A DNA stretch of 21,926 nt from Candidatus Aerophobota bacterium (GTDB lineage Bacteria > Aerophobota > Aerophobia > Aerophobales > B3-G15), in contig DRTT01000143.1 in the NCBI GenBank assembly GCA_011372105.1, positions 1 to 21,926 on the forward strand, read 5' to 3'. The notes under the pieces were generated by a model. That model made no database searches, was not told the origin of the DNA, and was given only the letters and a program-made list of their open reading frames with translations. Positions within the stretch are counted from its first letter, which is position 1, and each line of letters opens with the position of its first letter. The translations under genes and the position numbers were made by a program. This document shows positions 1 through 7,873 of this stretch, piece after piece.

Positions 1-2670
1 AGCCGGGATAAAAAATTCAGAACCATCAACAGGAACAGGTTTTCTTCTTCCACTTTTATCATATTCTCCCAATCTCATACATATACATTCCAATCCTTCA
101 ATTTTTCCATTAGAGGATACTATCTTTAAGGGAGCTGCAAGATAATGAAACTTCACACCTTCTTTCTCAGCAGCTGTAACCTCACTTTTTATGGCGGGCA
201 TCTCTTGAGGAGACCTTCTATAAAGAATGGTTACCTCCCCCGCCCCGAGCCTTAGAGCAGATCTTGCTGCATCAACAGCAGCATTTCCTCCACCAATTAC
301 AACCACTTTTTTATTATCCAGGCGAAGTTTTTCTCCCAAATTTATCTTTTTTAAAAACTCCACTCCATCCAATACCCCCTCACTTTCCTCTCCCTCTATA
401 TTGAGTCTCCGAGATACATGACATCCAACTCCTACAAAGATACAGGAATAACCCATCTTAAAAAGTTCATCAAATGCTATATCTCTACCAATCTTCACAC
501 CCTTTTCAATGCGAACCCCCAAACTCTCAACAGAATAAAATATTTCCTCTTCCAGTATATCCTTGGGAAGTCTGTAATCAGGAATACCAACCCTCAACAT
601 TCCTCCTGCAACAGGCAAAGCCTCAAAAACGGTAACAGGATAGCCCCACATTGCAAGATAGTGGGCACAGGTAAGACCTGCAGGACCTGAGCCAATCACA
701 GCAATTTTTTCTTTTTTTAAAGAGACAAATGGAGAAATCTTAGGTGGCTTTTCCCTACCTCTTGCATGGTCACTTACAAATCTTTTGAGAGCATTTATAG
801 CAACGGGTTCATCTATTTCACCTCTGCGACATTTCGATTCACAAGGGTGGTGACAAACCCTTCCACATATAGCCGGGAAAGGATTATCTTTTCTAATAAG
901 TTCTAAAGCCTCAAGAAACTTACCTTGAGCAATTAACCCAATATATCCAGGAATATCAATCCCTGCAGGACAGGCATTTTGACAGGGAGATATAAAAAGC
1001 TCCTCGCAAGTTCCTGCAGGACAGGACTTATCTTCAATGTGTGCTTTGTATTCATCTCTAAAATAAGTAAGTGTAGAAAGTACAGGATTTGGAGCAGTCT
1101 GTCCAAGGCCACACAAAGATGCATCTTTAATGGTTCTGGCAAGCTCTTCTAAAAGGGCTATATCTTCAGGCTTTCCTTCACCTTTTGTTATACGGGTTAA
1201 AATTTCGAGCATTCTTCTTGTTCCAATTCTACAGGGAACACATTTCCCACAGGACTCATCCTGGACGAACTCCAGAAAAAAACGAGCCACATCAACCATA
1301 CAGGTATTATCATCCATTACCACCATTCCCCCCGAACCCATTATGGCACCAACTTTTTTTAAAGAATCATAATCTATGGGAAGGTCAAGATACCTTTCAG
1401 GAACACATCCACCGGAAGGTCCCCCAATTTGAACAGCTTTAAATCTCCTTCCCTCAGGAGGTCCACCTCCTATATCAAACACCACCTTTCTCAAACTTGT
1501 GCCAATGGGAACCTCAACAAGACCTGTATTTTTTACCTTTCCTGCAAGAGCAAATATTTTTGTTCCTTTGCTTTCCTCTGTTCCCACCCTGGCAAATTCT
1601 TTTGCTCCTTTAAAGATGATATAGGAAACATTTGCCAGAGTTTCCACATTGTTAATACAGGTTGGTTTTCCCCAGAGACCAGATTGTGCAGGAAAAGGAG
1701 GTCTTGGCCTTGGCATGCCTCTTTTCCCCTCAATAGAGGCAATAAGAGCTGTCTCCTCTCCACAAACAAAAGCCCCCGCACCTTTTTTTATTTTTATATC
1801 AAAGGAAAAGCCTGTGCCAAGAATGTTTTTGCCAATAAGTCCTAACTCTTTCGCCTGACAGAGGGCTATGTTCAAATGCTCCACTGCTATGGGATATTCT
1901 GCTCTAACATAAACATAACCTTCTTCTGCTCCAATAGCATAACCTGCTATAAGCATTCCTTCAATCACAGAATGAGGATCTCCTTCAAGTATTGCCCTGT
2001 CCATGAAAGCACCAGGGTCTCCTTCATCAGCATTGCATATGATATATTTAGGATTTCCGGAAGCTTTTCTTGCAAATTCCCATTTTAGCCCTGTGGGAAA
2101 ACCAGCACCTCCCCTTCCTCGAAGACCAGAAGATTTAATCTCTTCTATTACTTTCTCGGGCAGGATATTTTCCTCAAAGATTCTCTCAAGTCCTTTGTAA
2201 CCATCATTTGCAATATAATCATCAATATCTGTTGGATTTATTTTTCCGCATCTTCTGAGGACAATTTTTAACTGCTCTTTAAAAAAAGGAATATCCCTTG
2301 TATGGGGAATAGGTTTTTTGGAAAAGGGGTCTTTATAGAGAAGATGCTCTATTATTTTGCCTTTTATGAGGGTTTCAGAGACAATTTCCTTTACATCTAA
2401 CAGACTTACTCTTCCATAAAAAATGTCAAAAGGGTCTATCGTCATTACAGGAGCCTGAGCACAAAAGCCCTGGCATCCCGTGGGAACAATTTCTACATTT
2501 TTTAACTTTAAAGCTTCAACTTCTTCCTCAAGCTTCTCTTTTATTTCCCCTGCACCAAATGCCCTGCAGCCTGTCATGCATATCCTTACTATCTTTTTAG
2601 TTTTATCTTTTTTCTCACAGAGATACTTCCGATAGGATTTAAGGTCTTTTAAACTGGAAAGTTCAGCCAT
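1..2670 (-). CDS. HydB/NuoF-GltD fusion, NAD(H)/NADP(H)-binding Fe-S flavoprotein (3' end cut by window edge)
   Basis: The frame is open from an ATG at 2670 to the left edge (890 codons seen). In order: a thioredoxin-like [2Fe-2S] domain (C31, C35, C66, C70); a NuoF core with the GLRGRGGAGFPTGLKW motif near residue 182, the NADEGDPG loop near 213 and GAFVCGEETAL near 299, which bind FMN and NAD(H); an SLBB-like part; and the N3-type [4Fe-4S] site (C474, C477, C480, C520). Where HydB proteins normally continue into a 2[4Fe-4S] ferredoxin domain, the chain changes near residue 560 into a GltD/NfnB-like module: Cys cluster ligands C563, C567, C602, C606, C610, C614, FAD loop GSGPAG at 660-665, and NADP loop GGGNAAVDAAR at 793 followed by YRRSPQEMPA. 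The missing end should hold the rest of the FAD domain. It lies 36 bases after the NuoE-like gene. It probably passes electrons between NAD(H), NADP(H) and ferredoxin in a bifurcating complex. The domain calls are firm; the reaction is inferred. Confidence 0.9.
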   Translation of the reverse strand, partial: MAELSSLKDLKSYRKYLCEKKDKTKKIVRICMTGCRAFGAGEIKEKLEEEVEALKLKNVEIVPTGCQGFCAQAPVMTIDPFDIFYGRVSLLDVKEIVSETLIKGKIIEHLLYKDPFSKKPIPHTRDIPFFKEQLKIVLRRCGKINPTDIDDYIANDGYKGLERIFEENILPEKVIEEIKSSGLRGRGGAGFPTGLKWEFARKASGNPKYIICNADEGDPGAFMDRAILEGDPHSVIEGMLIAGYAIGAEEGYVYVRAEYPIAVEHLNIALCQAKELGLIGKNILGTGFSFDIKIKKGAGAFVCGEETALIASIEGKRGMPRPRPPFPAQSGLWGKPTCINNVETLANVSYIIFKGAKEFARVGTEESKGTKIFALAGKVKNTGLVEVPIGTSLRKVVFDIGGGPPEGRRFKAVQIGGPSGGCVPERYLDLPIDYDSLKKVGAIMGSGGMVVMDDNTCMVDVARFFLEFVQDESCGKCVPCRIGTRRMLEILTRITKGEGKPEDIALLEELARTIKDASLCGLGQTAPNPVLSTLTYFRDEYKAHIEDKSCPAGTCEELFISPCQNACPAGIDIPGYIGLIAQGKFLEALELIRKDNPFPAICGRVCHHPCESKCRRGEIDEPVAINALKRFVSDHARGREKPPKISPFVSLKKEKIAVIGSGPAGLTCAHYLAMWGYPVTVFEALPVAGGMLRVGIPDYRLPKDILEEEIFYSVESLGVRIEKGVKIGRDIAFDELFKMGYSCIFVGVGCHVSRRLNIEGEESEGVLDGVEFLKKINLGEKLRLDNKKVVVIGGGNAAVDAARSALRLGAGEVTILYRRSPQEMPAIKSEVTAAEKEGVKFHYLAAPLKIVSSNGKIEGLECICMRLGEYDKSGRRKPVPVDGSEFFIPA

Positions 2671-2706
2671 AGATATTATCCTTAAAAAACTAAAATTTTT
2701 ACCTAA

Positions 2707-3183
2707 TTATCTATATTGGTTTATTATCTGCTCCACTCTATCCGGGGTAAGCCTTCCAAAATAATCCTTATTAATCATTATAACAGGCGCTAAAAAACAG
2801 GTTCCAAGACAGCGAACAGTCTCTAAGCTAAATTTTAAATCCTTTGTGGTTTGACCTTCTTTTATCCCTAAAACCTTTCTTAACCTGTCAAGAATCTTAC
2901 CTGCTCCTTTAACATGACAGGCTGTGCCAAGACAGACCTTTACAGTATTTTTTCCTCTTGGTTCAAGATAAAACTGGGAATAAAAAGTAACAACTCCCCA
3001 GATCTTACTTTCAGGAACTCTCAGTCTAAAAGAAAGGTAGGAAAGAACATCTCTGGGAAGATAACCGAAGGTATCCTGCAACTCCTGAAGTATGGAGATA
3101 AAAGGACCTTTCTCGTTTTTATACTTTTCAATAATCTTATCTATTTTCTCTTTATCCTTTTGCGCTACCATACCTTTTTCCAT
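2707..3183 (-). CDS. nuoE: NuoE/HydC-like thioredoxin-fold [2Fe-2S] subunit
   Basis: This is a 158-residue protein of the NuoE/HydC family, the small [2Fe-2S] partner of NuoF/HydB NADH-binding subunits in complex I-like and bifurcating enzymes. The family motifs are clear: an N-terminal helical part with GYLPRDVLSYLSFRLRVP, GVVTFYSQF, and four cluster ligands in CLGTAC (C84, C89) and CLGTC (C125, C129). An ATG at 3255 would add 24 residues but lies upstream of a near-consensus promoter (3208-3236) and overlaps the end of nfnB, so I start at the ATG at 3183. The ATG at 3171 is also possible, and neither has a strong Shine-Dalgarno site. It is cotranscribed with the downstream NuoF-GltD fusion and almost certainly binds it. 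The family is certain; the start is uncertain. Confidence 0.93.
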   Translation of the reverse strand: MEKGMVAQKDKEKIDKIIEKYKNEKGPFISILQELQDTFGYLPRDVLSYLSFRLRVPESKIWGVVTFYSQFYLEPRGKNTVKVCLGTACHVKGAGKILDRLRKVLGIKEGQTTKDLKFSLETVRCLGTCFLAPVIMINKDYFGRLTPDRVEQIINQYR

Positions 3184-3207
3184 CTGTTCAGGAAAACTTA
3201 GAATTTT

Positions 3208-3236
3208 ATTGTAAAGAAAGAGAAAAACATTGTCAA
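3208..3236 (-). promoter_or_regulatory. Sigma-A type promoter for nuoE and the NuoF-GltD fusion
   Basis: On the minus strand TTGACA (3236-3231) is followed by exactly 17 bases and TACAAT (3213-3208), one base from consensus. The TGA stop codon of nfnB (3235-3233) lies inside the -35 box. Transcription should begin near 3201, leaving about 18-30 bases of leader before the nuoE start. The two downstream genes can therefore be expressed apart from nfnAB. Confidence 0.75.
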
Positions 3237-4699
3237 GCAACCACATCAAGACCATTATTTCTCAGCTTTTCCCATATATTTTCCTTATTTTTATTCTGTA
3301 AATAATAATCTATATACTTTGCTGCTTTTTTACCTGCACCTGCTGCCAGAATAACAGTTGCAGCTCCTGTTGTTACATCTCCTCCTGCAAAAACTCCCTC
3401 TTTTGTTGTTGCGCAGGTCTCCTGATTGACAAGTATCGTTCCCCACTTAGGATTTATCTCAAGTCCAGGAGTAGTCCTGGCAATCATGGGAGAGGGCACC
3501 TGTCCAATAGCTACGACCACTGTATCAACAGGGACCAAAAATTCAGAGCCCTCTACAGGCAAAGGTCTTCTTCTTCCTGACGAGTCCGGTTCCCCGAGTC
3601 TCATTCTTATAAGCTTTGCCTCTTTAACCCACCCTCTCTCATCACCCACATACTCAACAGGTGCCACAAGAAACATAAATTCAATCCCTTCCTCCTCGGC
3701 ATTTTCTATTTCTTCAATTCTTGCCGGCATTTCATTTCTTGTTCTCCTGTAAAAAACTGTAACCTTCTTTGCACCTGCCCTCAGAGCAACCCTTGCAGAG
3801 TCCATGGCAACATTTCCCCCACCGATTACCCCTACCCTCTCTCCCACTTTAACCGGTGTATCATACTCTGGAAACATAAAAGCCTTCATCAAATTCATCC
3901 GGGTTAAAAACTCATTTGCAGAATAAATTCCCAGAAGATTTTCACCCGGGATATGCATGAATCTTGGAAGACCTGCACCTGTGCCTATAAAAACAGCTTC
4001 ATACCCATCTTCTTTCATTAATTCATCAACTGTCCTTGTCTTTCCGACAAAAAAGTTTGTTATAATTTCCACTCCCAGAGACTTAATATACTCTACCTCC
4101 CTTCTTACTATCTCCTTGGGCAACCTGAACTCCGGAATCCCATAAACAAGAACTCCTCCTGGCTCATGTAAGGACTCAAAAATTGTAACCCTGTAACCCT
4201 TTTTAGCAAGTTCACTTGCACAAACAAGGGAAGCAGGACCTGAGCCAACCACAGCCACCTTTTTTCCAGATTTTGAAAAGGACTTTAAGCTGGGAGAAAA
4301 ACTCTTTTTCTCTCTTGCTTCAAAATCAGCAACAAATCTTTCCAATCTTCCAATAGCAACAGACTCCCCCTTTCGAGAAAGAACACACGTTTTTTCACAC
4401 TGATCTTCTTGAGGACAAACCCTTCCACAAACTGCCGGAAGGGGATTGTTTTCTTTGATAACAACTGCTGCTCCCAAAAAATCTTCCTCCTTTATTTTTT
4501 TAATAAATCCTGGTATATCAATTTCTACGGGGCATCCTTTTACACAGGAAGGTTTTTTGCACTCCAGACATCTTTTTGCCTCTTTTAATGCCTCCTCGGG
4601 TGTGTAACCAAGGGCAACTTCAAAGAAATTTTTCACTCTCTGTGAAGGGTCCTGTTTTCTCATGGGAGTCTTTTTCAAAAGCAATTTTTTATCACTCAC
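3233..4699 (-). CDS. nfnB: NfnB: NADPH-binding large subunit of NADH-dependent reduced ferredoxin:NADP+ oxidoreductase (GltD-like)
   Basis: NfnB carries the two [4Fe-4S] clusters, the bifurcating FAD and the NADP(H) site of NfnAB, a cytoplasmic transhydrogenase that couples NADH and reduced ferredoxin to NADPH. Visible here are CLECKKPSC..GC ligands (C44, C47, C52, C56), a second set in CGRVCPQEDQCEKTC (C91, C95, C101, C105), the FAD loop GSGPAS near 152, and the NADP loop GGGNVAMDSAR followed by YRRTRNEMPA. The 488-residue length is normal. I chose the GTG at 4699: it sits 5 bases after a GGAGGG Shine-Dalgarno site (4710-4705) and one base after the nfnA stop. A TTG at 4723 would overlap nfnA and put the ribosome site inside the gene. 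A homologous glutamate synthase small subunit is less likely because nfnA is directly upstream and no GltB is seen. Confidence 0.93.
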   Translation of the reverse strand: MSDKKLLLKKTPMRKQDPSQRVKNFFEVALGYTPEEALKEAKRCLECKKPSCVKGCPVEIDIPGFIKKIKEEDFLGAAVVIKENNPLPAVCGRVCPQEDQCEKTCVLSRKGESVAIGRLERFVADFEAREKKSFSPSLKSFSKSGKKVAVVGSGPASLVCASELAKKGYRVTIFESLHEPGGVLVYGIPEFRLPKEIVRREVEYIKSLGVEIITNFFVGKTRTVDELMKEDGYEAVFIGTGAGLPRFMHIPGENLLGIYSANEFLTRMNLMKAFMFPEYDTPVKVGERVGVIGGGNVAMDSARVALRAGAKKVTVFYRRTRNEMPARIEEIENAEEEGIEFMFLVAPVEYVGDERGWVKEAKLIRMRLGEPDSSGRRRPLPVEGSEFLVPVDTVVVAIGQVPSPMIARTTPGLEINPKWGTILVNQETCATTKEGVFAGGDVTTGAATVILAAGAGKKAAKYIDYYLQNKNKENIWEKLRNNGLDVVA

Positions 4700-4700
4700 C

Positions 4701-5540
4701 TTAACCCTCCTTTTTTGCCTCAATCATTTTTAAAAGAGAGAGCTCTTCTTCTTTTTTATACATCTGAAGTCTTTTTGCCAGAAGATCAAAATTCACCTTG
4801 TGAGCATCAAACTCCGGTCCATCTACACAGGCAAATTTTGTTTCACCTCCAACTTCAACCCTACATGCCCCACACATTCCTGTCCCATCAACCATTATAG
4901 GATTCAAACTCACAATGGTTTTTATACCATGTTTCTTTGTAAGATCTGCAACTGCCTTCATCATAGGAACAGGTCCCACAGCAAAAACTCTATCTATTTT
5001 TCTTTTCTCCTCTTCGATAAGCTTTTTCAAAAAATCGGTAACAAAACCTTTAAATCCCTTGGATCCATCATCAGTTGTCACATAGTACTCATCACTTAAA
5101 TCTTTAAGTTCATTTTCCAGAATAAGAAGGCTTTTATTTCTTGCACCGTTAATTACTATTACAAAATTACCTGCATCCTTTAAAGCCCTTACAAGGGGGT
5201 AAAGGACAGCCGTACCAAATCCTCCTCCCAAAGCTGCCACCTTTCCAAAATTTTCAATCTCTGTAGGTGTTCCCAGAGGACCTAAGAAATCCTTTATCTC
5301 ATCACCGACATCTAAGGAAGAAAGATATTTTGTAGTTTTTCCCACTACCTGGAATATAACCGTAACCTTCTTTTTCCCGTCAGTATTAGCAATAGTGAGA
5401 GGAATCCTTTCTCCTCTATCGTGGGCTCTTAAAATCACAAATTGTCCGGGTTTTGCAGATCTTGCAACATGAGGAGCTTCCACCTCAAAAAGAACAGAGT
5501 CAGGACCGAGCAGCCTTTTTTCTAATATTTTATAACCCAT
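4701..5540 (-). CDS. nfnA: NfnA: NAD(H)-binding FAD/[2Fe-2S] subunit of NfnAB
   Basis: This 279-residue protein belongs to the ferredoxin-NADP reductase/PyrK-like family. The FAD part includes KPGQFVILR (30-38) and RIPLTIAN (45-52). The NAD(H) part has GGGFGTAVLYP near 105 and AVGPVPMMK near 187. The C-terminal [2Fe-2S] site is DGTGMCGACRV..CVDGPEFDAHKV (D218, C223, C226, C238), fitting the unusual Asp-plus-three-Cys ligation known for NfnA. With NfnB it forms the electron-bifurcating Nfn complex. The ATG start at 5540 follows an AGGGAGG site with good spacing. PyrK of dihydroorotate dehydrogenase and sulfide dehydrogenase subunit B share this fold, but the immediate nfnB partner settles the call. 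Confidence 0.93.
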   Translation of the reverse strand: MGYKILEKRLLGPDSVLFEVEAPHVARSAKPGQFVILRAHDRGERIPLTIANTDGKKKVTVIFQVVGKTTKYLSSLDVGDEIKDFLGPLGTPTEIENFGKVAALGGGFGTAVLYPLVRALKDAGNFVIVINGARNKSLLILENELKDLSDEYYVTTDDGSKGFKGFVTDFLKKLIEEEKRKIDRVFAVGPVPMMKAVADLTKKHGIKTIVSLNPIMVDGTGMCGACRVEVGGETKFACVDGPEFDAHKVNFDLLAKRLQMYKKEEELSLLKMIEAKKEG

Positions 5541-5555
5541 ACAATCCTCCCTACA

Positions 5556-5584
5556 TTTATATATTTATGTGGTATCAAGTTCAA
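5556..5584 (-). promoter_or_regulatory. Candidate proximal promoter for nfnAB
   Basis: On the minus strand TTGAAC (5584-5579), 17 bases, TATAAA (5561-5556) sit just upstream of the nfnA ribosome binding site. Transcription from here would give a leader of only about 10 bases and might clip the Shine-Dalgarno sequence, so the distal candidate may be the working one. Confidence 0.35.
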
Positions 5585-5605
5585 GAACATTGCTAAATGG
5601 TTTTT

Positions 5606-5634
5606 ATTTTAACCTTTTTTTTCAATAGAATCAA
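5606..5634 (-). promoter_or_regulatory. Candidate upstream promoter for nfnAB
   Basis: On the minus strand TTGATT (5634-5629), 17 bases, TAAAAT (5611-5606) precede nfnA by about 65 bases. The match is good but not consensus, in an A/T-rich stretch where chance matches are easy. A second candidate lies closer to the gene at 5556-5584. Confidence 0.4.
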
Positions 5635-5720
5635 GTATCCTTATCCCCTTAGGTTGAAATTTACGAAAAAACTTTTATTTTAATATATAAAAATAAGTAA
5701 GTTACAGTAATAATGGGGGG

Positions 5721-5748
5721 TTGACACTCCCCTTCTTTAAAATATAAT
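5721..5748 (+). promoter_or_regulatory. Consensus sigma-A promoter of groES-groEL
   Basis: TTGACA (5721-5726) and TATAAT (5743-5748) are both exact consensus, 16 bases apart, about 60 bases before groES. A G-run (5715-5720) and CCCC (5729-5732) flank the -35 box and could pair only weakly. No CIRCE operator (TTAGCACTC-N9-GAGTGCTAA) is present: the TTGACACTC at the -35 matches the left half at 7 of 9 positions, but the right half does not fit. The rest of the 267-base divergent gap (5541-5807) is A/T-rich with nothing else I can support. Confidence 0.8.
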
Positions 5749-5807
5749 TTTAAATCAGCATTAAAAATAATATAAAAATGACATAAATCAGAAAAAGGAG
5801 GTGTAAA

Positions 5808-6074
5808 ATGAACATAAGGCCCTTGGGCGAAAGAATAGTAGTAAAACCCCAAAAACAAGAGGAAAAGACACAGGGAGGAATTTACCTTCCTGAAACAGCA
5901 ACCAAAGAGAAACCGCAGCAGGGAGAAGTCATAGCAGTAGGTCCTGATTTTAAGGGAGTAAAAAAAGGTGACATAGTTATATTCGCAAAATACGGGGGAA
6001 CAGAGGTAAAAATAGACGGCGAGGAGTACCTTGTGCTTGGAGAAGATGATGTCCTGGCTGTCTTAGAAAAATAG
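5808..6074 (+). CDS. groES: GroES co-chaperonin (Hsp10)
   Basis: This 88-residue protein begins [14 protein letters not shown], the classic GroES opening, and contains the mobile loop that docks onto GroEL ([14 protein letters not shown], 18-31), followed by [31 protein letters not shown] and the [12 protein letters not shown] end. It forms the heptameric lid of the GroEL folding chamber in the cytoplasm. The ATG follows a strong AAGGAGGTG site. groEL starts 46 bases downstream with an almost identical ribosome binding region, so the two are clearly cotranscribed from the promoter at 5721-5748. The length is slightly short of the usual 94-97 residues, within family range. Confidence 0.97.
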   Translation: MNIRPLGERIVVKPQKQEEKTQGGIYLPETATKEKPQQGEVIAVGPDFKGVKKGDIVIFAKYGGTEVKIDGEEYLVLGEDDVLAVLEK

Positions 6075-6120
6075 ATTAAAAAATAAACAAAAATAAAGAG
6101 AGAAAAAGGAGGTGTAAGAG

Positions 6121-7740
6121 ATGGCTTCAAAGCAAATTGTGTTTGGTTCAGAGGCAAAACAAGCCCTCATAAGAGGTCTTGATAAATTAGCCAACACAGT
6201 AACTATCACTCTTGGTCCAAAAGGGCAAAATGTTGCTTTGGCCAAGAGTTTTGGTTCACCTACTGTTACCGATGATGGAGTAACAGTAGCAAAAGAAATA
6301 GAACTTGAGGATCCTTACGAGAATATGGGAGCTCAGCTTGTAAAGGAAGTAGCAGAAAAAACAAAAGATGTGGCAGGTGACGGAACAACTACAGCTACCC
6401 TTTTAACTCAATATATAGTCCATCAGGGTATGAAAAATGTGATTGCAGGGGTGAATCCCACTCATCTTAGAAGAGGAATGGAAAAGGCTGTTAAAACTGT
6501 GGTGGAAGAGATAAAGAAAATGAGCAGACCCGTGAAGGATAAAAAATCAATTGCTCAGGTGGCAACTGTTGCAGCTTCCAACGATCCCACAATAGGAGAG
6601 TTAATTGCAGATGCTATGGAAAAAGTGGGAGAAAATGGTGTAATCACTATTGAAGAAGGTAAAACTGCAGAGACCAATGTGGAGTTTGTGGAAGGAATGC
6701 AGTTTGACCGGGGTTACATATCTCCTTACTTTATAACCAATCCTGAGAAGATGGAAGTTGTTCTGGAGGAACCTTATATTCTCCTTCATGACAAAAAAGT
6801 AAGTAATATGAAAGACCTCTTGCCTCTACTTGAGAAAGTTGCCAACACAGGTAAATCCTTCCTTTTGGTTGCAGAGGATGTAGAGGGAGAGGCTCTTGCC
6901 ACACTTGTGGTAAACAAGATAAGGGGAACTTTAAAATGTGCTGCCGTTAAGGCTCCAGGTTTTGGGGATAGAAGAAAAGCTATGCTGGAGGATATTGCCA
7001 TTTTGACCGGTGGACAGGTAGTCTCAGAAGATCTTGGATTGAAACTGGAGAATGTGGATATATCCATGCTTGGTAGAGCCAAAAGAGTCCGCATAACCAA
7101 TGAGGAGACAACAATAATAGAGGGTCAGGGTGATAAACAGAAAATTGAGGACAGAATTAAGCAGATAAAACTCCAAATAGAAGAGACCGACTCTGACTAT
7201 GACAGAGAAAAACTTGAGGAAAGACTTGCCAAGCTTTCTGGAGGAGTTGCTGTAATTAATGTGGGTGCGGCAACTGAAGCTGAGATGAAGACCAACAAAG
7301 CAAGAATAGAAGACGCCGTTGCTGCTACAAGAGCTGCAGTAGAAGAAGGAATAGTCCCTGGAGGAGGAGTTGCCCTGTTAAGATGTATCCCAGCAGTTGA
7401 AAAATTAAAAGGTGAGTTTGAGGATGAGCAGATAGGGATAAGGATAATAAAAGAGGCTTTAAAAGAGCCTTTGCGCAAAATTGCTGAAAATGCTGGTCTT
7501 GAGGGTGGAGTGGTAGTGGAAGAGGTTCTCAGAAGGAAAGGTTCTGAAGGATTCAATGCGGAAATCGGTAAATATGAGGACCTTATAGAAAGTGGTGTAA
7601 TTGATCCTGCAAAAGTTGTAAGGACAACTATAGAAAATGCTGCAAGTGTAGCCTCTCTCATTCTGACAACTGATGCTCTTGTGGCAGAGATTCCAGAGAA
7701 AGAGGAAAAGAAAACTCCCCCCTACCCACCTGAGTACTAA
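6121..7740 (+). CDS. groEL: GroEL chaperonin (Hsp60)
   Basis: This is the 539-residue ATP-driven tetradecameric folding chaperonin. Conserved ATPase pieces are visible: TLGPKGQNV (30-38), [11 protein letters not shown] with the Asp pair at 51-52, GDGTTTAT (86-93), and the GGGVAL loop in the C-terminal equatorial domain. The apical domain holds [14 protein letters not shown]. The protein ends [14 protein letters not shown] instead of the Gly-Gly-Met repeat tail of E. coli GroEL. A strong AAAAAGGAGGTG site precedes the ATG, and a terminator follows the stop, so groES-groEL is a self-contained unit. Single-ring archaeal-type thermosomes are ruled out by sequence. Confidence 0.98.
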   Translation: MASKQIVFGSEAKQALIRGLDKLANTVTITLGPKGQNVALAKSFGSPTVTDDGVTVAKEIELEDPYENMGAQLVKEVAEKTKDVAGDGTTTATLLTQYIVHQGMKNVIAGVNPTHLRRGMEKAVKTVVEEIKKMSRPVKDKKSIAQVATVAASNDPTIGELIADAMEKVGENGVITIEEGKTAETNVEFVEGMQFDRGYISPYFITNPEKMEVVLEEPYILLHDKKVSNMKDLLPLLEKVANTGKSFLLVAEDVEGEALATLVVNKIRGTLKCAAVKAPGFGDRRKAMLEDIAILTGGQVVSEDLGLKLENVDISMLGRAKRVRITNEETTIIEGQGDKQKIEDRIKQIKLQIEETDSDYDREKLEERLAKLSGGVAVINVGAATEAEMKTNKARIEDAVAATRAAVEEGIVPGGGVALLRCIPAVEKLKGEFEDEQIGIRIIKEALKEPLRKIAENAGLEGGVVVEEVLRRKGSEGFNAEIGKYEDLIESGVIDPAKVVRTTIENAASVASLILTTDALVAEIPEKEEKKTPPYPPEY

Positions 7741-7754
7741 TAAAGTTCAACCTT

Positions 7755-7787
7755 AAAAAGGGAGAGGGTTACCCTCTCCCTTTTTTT
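7755..7787 (+). terminator. Rho-independent terminator after groEL
   Basis: A perfect inverted repeat (7755-7768 pairing with 7772-7785) has a G/C-rich core GGGAGAGGG / CCCTCTCCC, a TTA loop and a run of seven T residues (7781-7787). It begins 14 bases after the groEL stop and should end groES-groEL transcription efficiently. Confidence 0.93.
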
Positions 7788-7811
7788 ATTTGAATTTTTA
7801 TTCGAAATTAA

Positions 7812-7839
7812 TTGACAGTATCTTAATTTTTGCTAAATT
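7812..7839 (+). promoter_or_regulatory. Probable promoter for the yebC-tldDE-cobO operon
   Basis: TTGACA (7812-7817), 16 bases, TAAATT (7834-7839) lie just after the groEL terminator. The start of transcription would be near 7846, about 28 bases before the yebC start. The -35 box is consensus; the -10 is moderate. Confidence 0.6.
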
Positions 7840-7873
7840 TAAATTCAAAAAATAATAAAAAGGGGTGAGTAGC

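Noticed and set aside
1429..1845. 138-residue open frame on the plus strand
   Set aside because: It lies opposite the well-conserved NuoF domain, has no family features and no ribosome site, so it is an antisense shadow.
3184..3255. Longer NuoE start at ATG 3255
   Set aside because: That start lies upstream of the predicted promoter start and overlaps nfnB; the extra residues are hydrophobic and not typical of the family.
5721..5747. CIRCE-like heat-shock operator before groES
   Set aside because: TTGACACTC matches the left half at 7 of 9 positions, but the right half after nine bases matches GAGTGCTAA poorly; the resemblance comes from the TTGACA -35 box.
7197..7661. 154-residue open frame on the minus strand inside groEL
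   Set aside because: The composition (Ser/Thr/Ile/Leu-rich) is that of an antisense reading of groEL and no promoter or Shine-Dalgarno site is present.
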